Assembly: GCF_000271665.2 (NCBI RefSeq)
Contig: NZ_CP010978.1
Coordinates: 4,509,001-4,573,000, forward strand
DNA: 64,000 nt
Source of the DNA: Pelosinus fermentans JBW45
Lineage (GTDB): Bacteria > Bacillota > Negativicutes > DSM-13327
Reading direction: 5' to 3'
Within the stretch, counting starts at the first letter, position 1, and every line of letters begins with the position of its first letter. This document shows, piece by piece, positions 9,228 to 17,476 of this stretch. The notes under the pieces are model-generated. The model searched no databases. It was given only the letters and a program-made list of their open reading frames with translations, and had not been told where the DNA came from. Made by a program: the position numbers and the translations under genes.

Positions 9228-9277
9228 AATTATAGCATTAAATATGACAAACACCTGTCATATTTAATGCTATAATT
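9228..9277. promoter_or_regulatory. Long perfect palindrome in the WYL gene promoter
   Basis: Arms 9228-9249 and 9256-9277 are perfect reverse complements around the loop AACACC. Each arm contains TGTCATATTTAATGC and ends in a TATAAT-type -10 hexamer, one facing each way. It is a candidate autoregulatory operator with divergent promoters. Confidence 0.65.
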
Positions 9278-9388
9278 TTATAAATTACCATAATCCAGCA
9301 CTAAGCTACGCCACCAAGTCGAGAGCATTCTAACACTTGGGTGTCTATTACGAACATGGCACCAATATCGTGTCATGGGGACGGGCTT

Positions 9389-9450
9389 ACAAATTCCTGC
9401 ATGGCTAGGCTTGATTTTTGCAGGAGTTTGTCGCTATATGTTGGTTGTTG
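9389..9450. repeat. Dispersed hairpin repeat, copy 2
   Basis: Reads TACAAATTCCTGCA, GGCTAGGCTTG, TTTTTGCAGGAGTTTGTCG, matching the copy at 4672-4735 with a few changes. It lies beyond the 3' end of dedA. Confidence 0.6.
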
Positions 9451-9467
9451 GTCTCATCCCTCTACAT

Positions 9468-10067
9468 TTATACCTTATTTTTACTACGTATAGGAAACAA
9501 ATCCCTAAACACATAAGCTAATAGCAATAAACCGCCTCCAATGGCACCCCACTTAAGCCGAGGGTTTTCTACCATCGTATGCCATTCACTGCCTAGTACA
9601 GCCCCGACACTCAAAAAGATGGTTAGCCACAGAGCCGCGTGCACCATATCGTAGATAAGAAATTTAACAATAGAAATACCGCTAATGCCGGCCACGTAGG
9701 GAGTAACGTTACCTATTGTTGGTAGAAAGCGAGCACCGATAACATAAGCCGGGGCGGACTTTTGCAGAAGCTCCTGTGCCTTTCTAATACGTTCCGGGGT
9801 TAGTCTAATATATCTTCCCCATTTCTTTATAAATGGCTCTCCAATACAACGTCCTAGCATAAAGGCAGAAATTGACCCCAGCATGTATCCTAGCAAAGAT
9901 ACCAACCAGGCTATTATCATATTAAACTCTCCTTGCTTTGACAAAAAACCTGCCAAAGCAACTAACACGCTGCCTGGAAACGGTAGTCCTATTGCTTCCA
10001 AAAAGACTCCTGCAAATACCCCTGTCAATCCAAGGCTGCTTAAAATATCAAGAATTCTGTCAAACAA
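9468..10067 (-). CDS. DedA/VTT-family membrane protein
   Basis: 199 residues with four to five membrane segments and the VTT (DedA) signature: FLEAIGLPFPGSVLVALAGFL near the N-terminus and GARFLPTIGNVTPYVAGISGI in the middle, where the conserved G-x-R-F-x-P and the re-entrant loops lie. DedA proteins are undecaprenyl-phosphate or phospholipid flippases needed for envelope homeostasis. The start was set at TTG 10067, five bases after GGGAGGGG. An upstream in-frame TTG lies inside the ribosome site. Confidence 0.85.
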   Translation of the reverse strand: MFDRILDILSSLGLTGVFAGVFLEAIGLPFPGSVLVALAGFLSKQGEFNMIIAWLVSLLGYMLGSISAFMLGRCIGEPFIKKWGRYIRLTPERIRKAQELLQKSAPAYVIGARFLPTIGNVTPYVAGISGISIVKFLIYDMVHAALWLTIFLSVGAVLGSEWHTMVENPRLKWGAIGGGLLLLAYVFRDLFPIRSKNKV

Positions 10068-10154
10068 TATATCCCCTCCCAACCTATTATGGCTGAAAAT
10101 AGTATTAAATATTTGTCCGACTGATTTGAATTATAGAAGACAAGGGGATGTTTT

Positions 10155-10212
10155 TTTGTCTTGTAAGGCCAGTTTGCTTTGCAGGAGTTGGTCGTATATA
10201 TTGATTTTTTGA
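10155..10212. repeat. Dispersed hairpin repeat, copy 3
   Basis: A diverged copy retaining TTTGCAGGAGTTGGTCGTATATATTG after GTAAGGCCAG; it lies between pfkA and dedA. Confidence 0.5.
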
Positions 10213-10231
10213 TTATCTTTTTCTTCCTCAT

Positions 10232-11311
10232 TTAGTCGCCAAAAGAAATTCCAAGAGAGCGTCCAGTTTTAATCAAATCATGTGTTGCTGGAACTAAATA
10301 TGGGGTTCCAACAACATCGATTAAATTAACTGGAACAATTTCGTTATTTTGTAATGCCACCATTGTCTTGAATTTTTTATTAATGATTGCATTTACTGCA
10401 GCCTCACCATACCTGGTAGACAATATCCGATCATACGCAGTCGGACTACCACCACGTTGAAGATGGCCTAATACTGTAGATCGACATTCCACCCCTAGTA
10501 AATTTTCTAACTCGTGAGCAACTTTATCGCCTATGCCGCCTAGCCGTATTGTTTCAAGACAATTATTTACTAACCTTGCTACTGATATCTCTCCATTAAT
10601 GGGTTTAGCTCCTTCGGCCACTACAATAATACTGAACATAGTCCCTTTTTGTTGTCTGAGCTTAATTTTGTCTGTAATCGAATCCCACTTAAAAGGAATC
10701 TCAGGAATTATAATGCAATCCGCTCCACCAGCAATACCACTATGAAGAGCAATCCACCCTGCATAGCGTCCCATGACTTCTAGTACCATTACCCTATGAT
10801 GGGACTCGGCTGTTGTATGCAATCTATCTAACGCTTCTGTCGCAATGCTAACGGCTGTGTCAAAACCGAAGGTTCTCTCTGTTTTAGGTAAATCATTATC
10901 AATTGATTTTGGAACGCCGACTACAGGAAACCCAAGTTCTGCAATTTCACTTGCAATCTTAAGTGTACCATCACCGCCAATTACAATTAATGCTTCTATA
11001 TCTCGCTTTTTAAGATTGAATAAAATTCGCTGTGACATATCCTTGTAAACAAGTTCTCCACGATCAATGCATTGATATCTAAAAGGATTATCTCTATTTG
11101 TAGTCCCTAGCATTGTTCCTCCACGAGGTAATATACCAGAAACATTTTCAGAACCAAGTAAAGATAGATCATCTTCAACTAAACCTTTAAACCCATTTTT
11201 CACCCCATAGACTTTTATCCTATTTGAATGTGCAGTCTTGTAAACCGCTCTTATGACCGCATTTAATCCTGGGCAATCTCCGCCGCCAGTTAATACTGCG
11301 ATTGACTTCAA
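10232..11311 (-). CDS. pfkA: 6-phosphofructokinase
   Basis: 359 residues, the usual single-domain size. It phosphorylates fructose 6-phosphate to the 1,6-bisphosphate in glycolysis. Motifs seen are LTGGGDCPGLNAVIRA at the N-terminus, GGDGTLK near residue 100, PKSIDNDLP (catalytic Asp), MGRYAGW and HLQRGGSP. The phosphoryl-donor site is mixed. The Gly of GGDG is the ATP-type residue, whereas the Lys of PKSIDND is the residue seen in pyrophosphate-type enzymes. This combination is typical of group III PFKs, several of which use ATP. It is monocistronic, next to the Ca2+-ATPase gene but separated by about 90 bases. Confidence 0.9.
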   Translation of the reverse strand: MKSIAVLTGGGDCPGLNAVIRAVYKTAHSNRIKVYGVKNGFKGLVEDDLSLLGSENVSGILPRGGTMLGTTNRDNPFRYQCIDRGELVYKDMSQRILFNLKKRDIEALIVIGGDGTLKIASEIAELGFPVVGVPKSIDNDLPKTERTFGFDTAVSIATEALDRLHTTAESHHRVMVLEVMGRYAGWIALHSGIAGGADCIIIPEIPFKWDSITDKIKLRQQKGTMFSIIVVAEGAKPINGEISVARLVNNCLETIRLGGIGDKVAHELENLLGVECRSTVLGHLQRGGSPTAYDRILSTRYGEAAVNAIINKKFKTMVALQNNEIVPVNLIDVVGTPYLVPATHDLIKTGRSLGISFGD

Positions 11312-11404
11312 ATTTAAAAACTCCTTTCCATATTGCTAATGTTATTTCTTGTGAGTTGTCATGCTTTAATCCATAATCTTAATACGGATAAGGGGACGAT
11401 AGTG

Positions 11405-14062
11405 TTAGATTTCTGACTCTTTCATGAATGATTTAGATACTTCGTTTACTATGAATGGGACGATACTACAGAGCATTACCAGTCCCCAGTCGTATAGCGA
11501 TAGATTCTGCACCTTAAATGCATTTGACAAAGCAGGTATTGTAATTACTCCTAACTGTAGAATGAATCCAAGTATCACCGCACCGACCAAGTACATATTA
11601 GAGAATAAGCCAATTCGGAATACTGATTTGTGCATGCTTCGCATTGAAAAGGAGAAAAATAACTGCGCGCCGGCAAGAACTACGAATGCCATTGTTCTAG
11701 CATTTGTTATTACATGTTCCGGTATATCCTTGGAGTTTAAGCTATAGCCAAATTCAGCTAATCCAAAATAGAAGGCCACCAATGTCAAAATACCAATTAA
11801 TATACCACCAATTATTGCCCTTTGTCCAGCGCCGTGGGCAAAGAAACTATCTTTAGGTTTTCTTGGTTCTTTACTCATAACATCCTTATCGCCAGGATCT
11901 ATGCCGAGTGCAATTGCCGGAAATGAGTCAGTAATCAGATTGATCCAAAGTATTTGAGTAGCCAGCAGCGGCAATGGCCAGTTGAACAACACAGCTAGAA
12001 ATATAGCCACAACTTCGCCTAAATTACAGGAAAGCAGGAATATTACCGATTTTTTAATATTATTGTATATATTTCTTCCTTCTTCTATCGCATGGACAAT
12101 CGTTGTAAAGTTATCATCTGTAAGTATCATGTCACTCGCGCCTTTCGATACGTCAGTGCCTGTAATGCCCATTGCAACGCCAATATCGGCGATTTTTAAT
12201 GCAGGGGCGTCGTTCACTCCGTCACCGGTCATAGATACGATATTCCCATGGAACTGAAATGCTTTCACTATCTTAACCTTGTGCTCTGGCGATACGCGGG
12301 CAAATACTCGATAATTCTTGATTTTTCTTAAGAATTCCTCTTCTGATAATTCATCTATTTCGCTACCGGTAATACTCTGCTCCAGCGAGCTTGCAATTCC
12401 TAGTTCCTTCGCAATGGCAACCGCCGTATTCTTATGATCACCGGTAATCATAACTGGAGTAATGCCGGCGCCCTTGGCTTTTGCTATCGAGTCCTTAACT
12501 TCTAACCTAGGCGGATCGATCATACCGACTAAACCGACAACGGTTAAGTCTTCTTCCATTTCTTCCGGATTAATAATGCTATTCGTATCTTTAAATGCTG
12601 CGCCTAGAACTCTTAACGCATCGTCCGACATTTTTTCCGCTACTTTTAGGTAATCTTGTTTCATTTCTTCAGTTAATGAAACAACTTTACCATCCACCAA
12701 GGCAGTCGAGGATATCTTTAGAATATTATCAAGTGCGCCTTTGGTATGTACTCTATATCCATTTTCATCTTGGTTAAGGGTAGACATCAATTTTCGATCT
12801 GAATCAAAGGGCTTTTCACCCACCCGTTTATGTTCTTTATGCAACTTTCTTCTTTCCATGTCATATTTTTCGGCAAGCACAACTAAAGCAACTTCAGTAG
12901 GATCGCCTGTACTTTTTCCATTTTCATAAGTTGCATCTGAACAGAGAACAAAGGATCTAATCAATTCTTTCTCGTCTGTGTTCTTTGCGGCAAACGACCT
13001 TCCTTCTGTCGCGACAGTTGTCAAATTGCCTGCAGTATAAAATTTTACAACTGTCATCTTGTTCTGAGTAAGCGTCCCGGTTTTATCTGAGCAGATGATG
13101 TTTACTGAACCAAGTGTTTCAACCGCAGGAAGCTTCCTAACTATAGCGTTTATCCTGGACATTCTTGTCACACCAAGCGCCAGTACGATGGCGACTATAG
13201 CTGGCAGTCCCTCAGGAATCGCGGCAACAGCTAAACTAATGGCTGTTAAGAACATCTCAAATAAAGGTCTATCTTGGACTAGTGCTATGACCAACATCAC
13301 TACTGTTATAGCTATAGCAATGTACCCCAACGTCTTTCCAAGTTCTTCGAGCCGCTTTTGCAGCGGAGTCATCGAATCGATATCTTCATCCAATATTGTG
13401 GCAATCTTGCCAATTTCCGTTTCCATGGCAGTTGCTATGACAACGCCTTCCCCTCTGCCATAGGTAGCTAATGTTGACATGAATGCCATATTTGATTTTT
13501 CGCCAATAGGTGTCTTAGGGTCTTCGTGCAGGTCTTTTGCATTTTTCTCAGTAGGAAGTGATTCACCTGTCAGGGCCGATTCTTCGATTTGTAGATTTGC
13601 ACTTTCGATTAGTCTAAGGTCAGCAGGTACATATCTGCCTGCATCGAGGATTACAATATCTCCTGCTACTACATCTTCCGAATTGATTTCCCTTACTTCT
13701 CCGTCACGTCTTACCAACGATCGTGGAGTAGTCATTTTCTCAAGTGCTTCTATTGCCTTTTCTGCTTTGCTTTCTTGGATGACCCCGATAGTTGCATTCA
13801 GGAATACTACCATCAGTATAATAATGGCGTCTACCCATTCTCCTACCGCTATAGTGATAACCGCCGCGCCCAATAAGACATAGATTAACATGTCCTGTAG
13901 TTGTGCAAAGAATAGTTCGAGCGTGCTTTTCTTTGGCTTGCCTTTTAACTTATTTTGACCATACTTTTCAAGCCTGGCTTGCGCTTCTGCTGTAGACAGA
14001 CCAGTTTCTGGGTTAACACTAAGTTCATGAATAATTTCTTCCGTCGATTTTGAGAACCACAT
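11405..14062 (-). CDS. Ca2+-translocating P-type ATPase
   Basis: 885 residues, full length for a P2A/P2B-type pump. In order: a cation ATPase N-terminal domain, TGES of the actuator domain (ALTGESLPTEK), membrane segment 4 with AAIPEGLPAIVAIV (PEGLP is the Ca-binding break), the phosphorylation loop CSDKTGTLTQNK, the hinge TGDGVNDAPALK and a six-helix C-terminal part. It should export Ca2+ (possibly Mn2+) at the cost of ATP. The ATG follows GGAAAGGA at rather long spacing. Its leader is unusual: an 85-codon open frame overlaps the start and looks like the N-terminal leader of a group II intron reverse transcriptase. Confidence 0.9.
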   Translation of the reverse strand: MWFSKSTEEIIHELSVNPETGLSTAEAQARLEKYGQNKLKGKPKKSTLELFFAQLQDMLIYVLLGAAVITIAVGEWVDAIIILMVVFLNATIGVIQESKAEKAIEALEKMTTPRSLVRRDGEVREINSEDVVAGDIVILDAGRYVPADLRLIESANLQIEESALTGESLPTEKNAKDLHEDPKTPIGEKSNMAFMSTLATYGRGEGVVIATAMETEIGKIATILDEDIDSMTPLQKRLEELGKTLGYIAIAITVVMLVIALVQDRPLFEMFLTAISLAVAAIPEGLPAIVAIVLALGVTRMSRINAIVRKLPAVETLGSVNIICSDKTGTLTQNKMTVVKFYTAGNLTTVATEGRSFAAKNTDEKELIRSFVLCSDATYENGKSTGDPTEVALVVLAEKYDMERRKLHKEHKRVGEKPFDSDRKLMSTLNQDENGYRVHTKGALDNILKISSTALVDGKVVSLTEEMKQDYLKVAEKMSDDALRVLGAAFKDTNSIINPEEMEEDLTVVGLVGMIDPPRLEVKDSIAKAKGAGITPVMITGDHKNTAVAIAKELGIASSLEQSITGSEIDELSEEEFLRKIKNYRVFARVSPEHKVKIVKAFQFHGNIVSMTGDGVNDAPALKIADIGVAMGITGTDVSKGASDMILTDDNFTTIVHAIEEGRNIYNNIKKSVIFLLSCNLGEVVAIFLAVLFNWPLPLLATQILWINLITDSFPAIALGIDPGDKDVMSKEPRKPKDSFFAHGAGQRAIIGGILIGILTLVAFYFGLAEFGYSLNSKDIPEHVITNARTMAFVVLAGAQLFFSFSMRSMHKSVFRIGLFSNMYLVGAVILGFILQLGVITIPALSNAFKVQNLSLYDWGLVMLCSIVPFIVNEVSKSFMKESEI

Positions 14063-14637
14063 TTAATATTTTCATTCCTTTCCACATTTGATTGAGGCGT
14101 TCCTGCGTAAAATACCCTCGCCCTACGTTTTTTGTAAGCCTATTGTTTTTCAGTTTATCTTCAGTGACATTCCTATCGATTAGCAAACCTCTTCGTCCTT
14201 CCCCCTCCAATCCCGACTGGTCATCACCTACTGTTTTTATATCGCTATTGTACCCTTCTGTCGTGGGTTTTATAAACACCACTTCGGCACGATAGCTAGT
14301 AATATTCGCGGAACGGTTCTTTGGGAGTCACTCCCCCCTCTTTTTGTCTCATATCATAAATTTATGATCGTAAATTTCTTTTAAAAACAATTCCCATATT
14401 TCCATCCTATTTACCATCAAAATACAAAACTCCTGCAAGGCTTGGGGGATGTTACTAGATTGTCAACATTTTGCCACTATGCTGCATGATATTCTAGTTT
14501 TTTCTGCGAAGTGCAATGGCTCAATTCATGCAGTTAAGATTAATCGAGGTCTGATTTCAGCGATACTGCTAAAATAGCCGGTGGTATGCAATTTTTTTTT
14601 TACTTTTGGCATCCTATATTATAAAGGAGATATTATA
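14063..14637. other. 575-bp intergenic region upstream of the Ca-ATPase
   Basis: The 14063-14282 part carries an open minus-strand frame ending FTQERLNQMWKGMK, which resembles the start of group II intron maturases; no intron or maturase follows. At 14401-14440 there is a half copy of the TTCCTGCAA hairpin repeat. The stretch 14449-14580 shows nothing I recognise. Confidence 0.35.
14401..14440. repeat. Dispersed hairpin repeat, half copy 4
   Basis: Contains TTTACCATCAAAATACAAAACTCCTGCAAGGCTTGG split as left flank plus left stem arm; the matching right arm is missing. The left flank also matches the sequence before copy 1. Confidence 0.5.
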
Positions 14638-14826
14638 ATGGCTGAAAACAGAGATTTGAAAGCAACTCCCGGCATACCTGAAAAAAATAGAGTTGTCGGA
14701 GAAATTCCAATGAAGAAAGCTGAGTACTATGGTTATTTTGATTCGGAACCTAGTACAAAAGAGATTATTAATCAAATTGAGACTGCTGTTAAAAATTCTG
14801 TTACTGAGAAAAAAAACGAAAGTTAA
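14638..14826 (+). CDS. Small hydrophilic protein, 62 residues
   Basis: Begins MAENRDLKATPGIPEKNRVV and ends in a Lys/Glu-rich tail. The start is supported by AAAGGAG eight bases upstream; a longer frame from 14581 lacks a ribosome site. No membrane segment, cysteine or domain is visible. Function unknown. It lies opposite hcp and shares the terminator hairpin that follows. Confidence 0.6.
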   Translation: MAENRDLKATPGIPEKNRVVGEIPMKKAEYYGYFDSEPSTKEIINQIETAVKNSVTEKKNES

Positions 14827-14872
14827 AGCAATTGTAGCTCGCCCCACCTCTTATTTATTCGTGATATGCAAA

Positions 14873-14907
14873 AGTATTCGCCTAGACTTCAAGTCTAGGC
14901 GAATACT
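14873..14907. terminator. Bidirectional hairpin terminator
   Basis: A 17-bp perfect inverted repeat (14873-14889 and 14891-14907), GC-rich in the middle and followed by TTTT on the minus strand. It lies between the convergent small gene and hcp. Confidence 0.75.
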
Positions 14908-14968
14908 AATATACTTATTAAATATCTCTAAATTTCAGCAAACTGCTAAATTAAATGCTGCAGTTGGC

Positions 14969-16684
14969 TTAGGCCATGAACATTTTGATATCATCTTCGG
15001 GATTGCTGATGCCGCCTATGCCAAATTGCTCTACAAGCACCTTGACTACATTCGGTGAAAGGAAGCCTGGCAGCGTCGGTCCGAGATGAATATTTTTCAC
15101 ACCAAGGTATAACAACGCCAGGAGTACGATAACGGCCTTTTGCTCATACCAGGCGATATTGTACGATATTGGCAATTTATTAATATCATCCAGGCCAAAA
15201 ACTTCTTTAAGTTTTAGGGCTATAATTGCTAGCGAGTAGGAGTCGTTGCATTGACCGGCATCCAGTACGCGGGGAATGCCACCGATGTCACCTAGCGGAA
15301 GCTTGTTGTAGCGGTATTTGGCACAACCCGCTGTCAGTATGACAGTGTCTTTAGGCAATGCTTTAGCAAATTCAGCATAGTAATCTCTGCTCTTCATGCG
15401 GCCATCACAGCCAGCCATAACAAAGAAACGTTTGATGGCGCCGCTTTTCACTGCATCCACAACCTTATCAGCCAGAGCTAATACCTGGTTGTGAGCAAAA
15501 CCACCGATTATTTCCCCTTGTTCCAGTTCCTTGGGCGGTGGGCATTTTTTAGCGTGAGCGATAAGAGCCGTAAAGTCTTTCGGTTTGCCATTCTTCCGCT
15601 CACCAATTTCTTTCAGGCCTTCAAAACCGACTACACCCGTCACATACACGCGGTCTTTATAACTGGTTTTCGGCGGCACTAAGCAGTTAGTAGTCATCAG
15701 GATGGGTCCATTAAAGGTTTCAAATTCTTTGTCCTGCAACCACCAGGCATTGCCGTAGTTACCAGCAAAATTAGTATATTTTTTAAAGGCTGGATAGTAA
15801 TGCGCCGGCAGCATCTCGCCGTGCGTGTATACATCAACACCCGTCCCTTGAGTTTGTTCCAATAATTCTTCCAGATCTTTTAAATCATGGCCGCTGATAA
15901 GGATACCAGGGTTGTTTCTCACACCAATATTGACTTTGGTAATCTCTGGGTTACCATAGGTACTGGTATTAGCTTTATCCAATAAGGCCATAACATCAAC
16001 ACCGTATTTGCCGCATTCCATCACCAAAGCAACCAATTCATCAGCACTCAGCTTATCGTTAGTAGTGGCAACTAGCGCTTTTTGCATAAAGGCAAAAATA
16101 GCATCCTCCATGTAGCCTAATGTATAGGCGTGCTCAGCATAAGCAGCCATTCCTTTTACTCCATAGGTAAGCAGCTCGCGTAATGAACGGACATCTTCGT
16201 TTTCAGTCGCCAAAATTCCGACTGTAGCAGCCTTTTTATCAAATTCCGGCGCATTGTCAGCAAACCACAGAGCGCTGTCATGAGAAGCTTCCGCTGCCCC
16301 ATCAGCTGTGAACCAGTCAGTCAATTTCCGCCAGATAGATTTTGTACTGTCATTTGCAGCTTCTACCTTAATACCAGCTTTTACTAAAGCAGCTTTCACG
16401 TTATCTCGCACGATCAGTGCTTGTTTAACGAGCACAACAAAGTGCTCCTTATCAAAGTTAGCATTGGTAATAGTGGCAAATAAGCCTTCCATTATAAACT
16501 TATCGGCCTCCGGTGTCGCAATTTTAGCCTGACGAGCCTCGAGTGCATAGACCGAAATTCCTTTTAGTGTGTACATGAGCAGGTCTTGGAGATTAGATAC
16601 ATCAGCCGTTTTTCCACAGACACCACGCATGGTGCAGCCAGTACCTTTGGCAGTTTCTTGACATTGATAACAAAACATCGACAT
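14969..16684 (-). CDS. hcp: Hybrid-cluster protein (hydroxylamine/NO reductase)
   Basis: 571 residues. Reduces NO or hydroxylamine during nitrosative stress in anaerobes. The N-terminal cysteines follow C-x2-C-x8-C-x5-C ([13 protein letters not shown]...C), the class I spacing that binds a [4Fe-4S] cluster. The C-terminal half carries the hybrid-cluster ligands in [18 protein letters not shown] and the HGEMLPAH segment. The length is normal for class I or II. No partner reductase (hcr) is adjacent. A TGTGA-N6-TCACA palindrome sits about 80 bases upstream of the start, which fits control by an HcpR-like Crp/Fnr regulator. Confidence 0.95.
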   Translation of the reverse strand: MSMFCYQCQETAKGTGCTMRGVCGKTADVSNLQDLLMYTLKGISVYALEARQAKIATPEADKFIMEGLFATITNANFDKEHFVVLVKQALIVRDNVKAALVKAGIKVEAANDSTKSIWRKLTDWFTADGAAEASHDSALWFADNAPEFDKKAATVGILATENEDVRSLRELLTYGVKGMAAYAEHAYTLGYMEDAIFAFMQKALVATTNDKLSADELVALVMECGKYGVDVMALLDKANTSTYGNPEITKVNIGVRNNPGILISGHDLKDLEELLEQTQGTGVDVYTHGEMLPAHYYPAFKKYTNFAGNYGNAWWLQDKEFETFNGPILMTTNCLVPPKTSYKDRVYVTGVVGFEGLKEIGERKNGKPKDFTALIAHAKKCPPPKELEQGEIIGGFAHNQVLALADKVVDAVKSGAIKRFFVMAGCDGRMKSRDYYAEFAKALPKDTVILTAGCAKYRYNKLPLGDIGGIPRVLDAGQCNDSYSLAIIALKLKEVFGLDDINKLPISYNIAWYEQKAVIVLLALLYLGVKNIHLGPTLPGFLSPNVVKVLVEQFGIGGISNPEDDIKMFMA

Positions 16685-16761
16685 ATATTTTATCCCCCTT
16701 ATATTGTGAAGCGCTATTTAAATCTTCTAATGTTATTCTAGCGGAAATTATAGCGATTGAC

Positions 16762-16777
16762 TGTGAGCAAAATCACA
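16762..16777. promoter_or_regulatory. Crp/Fnr-family operator upstream of hcp
   Basis: A TGTGA-GCAAAA-TCACA palindrome. Crp/Fnr-family regulators, including HcpR in some anaerobes, recognise GTGA-N6-TCAC half-sites. The position is 78 bases upstream of the hcp start and 125 bases upstream of the divergent gene. Confidence 0.6.
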
Positions 16778-16901
16778 TAAGGGAAAACAAATCTCCGTCT
16801 CTACAATGGAATTTATCATAACTTAATTCGACTCATATAGACAAGAAAGCGTATCTCCTGTAACATGAATCCATAAATACAAACATTTTTAAGGAGTTAT
16901 T

Positions 16902-17396
16902 ATGCGTAAAAAGACAACCATCCTAGTTTTCGTTATAGTCGCCATTGCCTCTTATTGCAGCTATACTGTTTATTCCTACGATAATCGTACTGTGAGCAAC
17001 TTATCAGCTTACTGTAATATTGATTTTCGTGGCGTAGCTGATCCTCAAAAGAATATTGTTACAGGTGCAACCTTATCTATAGTCGATTTCCGATACGATT
17101 CTGGACCACTGGAAAAGTTTTTCATCATTGATGTCGATGATAAAGCATACAAAATCGATAGTATTGAGATATCCGCCCAGCCGCCGACTTATTCGCCCAA
17201 CGATTTTACCACAGGAAAATGCTTTAAACATACCAATACTCTATTTCTTACCTTTCCCCCGCAAGTCCTGAAGGAAATATCCCAGGCTGATACTGTAAAA
17301 GTTTCCTTTAAATATTTGGGCAGTAATTCGGCCATTGAACTGCCGTTAAGCGCTGTTGATTTACAATACTGGAAAAATCAATTGCCGTCTTTCTAA
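16902..17396 (+). CDS. Membrane-anchored or exported protein, unknown
   Basis: 164 residues with one N-terminal hydrophobic segment (TTILVFVIVAIASYCSYTVY) and an extracytoplasmic beta-rich remainder containing two cysteines (YCNIDF and GKCFKH) that could form a disulfide. No lipobox and no known domain. The AAGGAG site fixes the ATG. It is divergent from hcp and could share its control region, but that is inference. Confidence 0.6.
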   Translation: MRKKTTILVFVIVAIASYCSYTVYSYDNRTVSNLSAYCNIDFRGVADPQKNIVTGATLSIVDFRYDSGPLEKFFIIDVDDKAYKIDSIEISAQPPTYSPNDFTTGKCFKHTNTLFLTFPPQVLKEISQADTVKVSFKYLGSNSAIELPLSAVDLQYWKNQLPSF

Positions 17397-17420
17397 GATT
17401 AATTTTTGTCGCCTTACATC

Positions 17421-17459
17421 AAAAACAAGCCCGCAGTTACCTGCAAGGCTTGTTTTTTT
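17421..17459. terminator. Bidirectional terminator
   Basis: AACAAGCC and GGCTTGTT stem with a T-run on both strands, between the exported-protein gene and the convergent kinase gene. Confidence 0.85.
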
Positions 17460-17476
17460 CAGTCTTTGCTAACGAC

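Noticed and set aside
14300..14340. Mn2+ (yybP-ykoY) or Mg2+ riboswitch in front of the Ca-ATPase
   Set aside because: A GGGGGGAGTGACTCCC stretch looked suggestive, but the other conserved parts of either class are absent.
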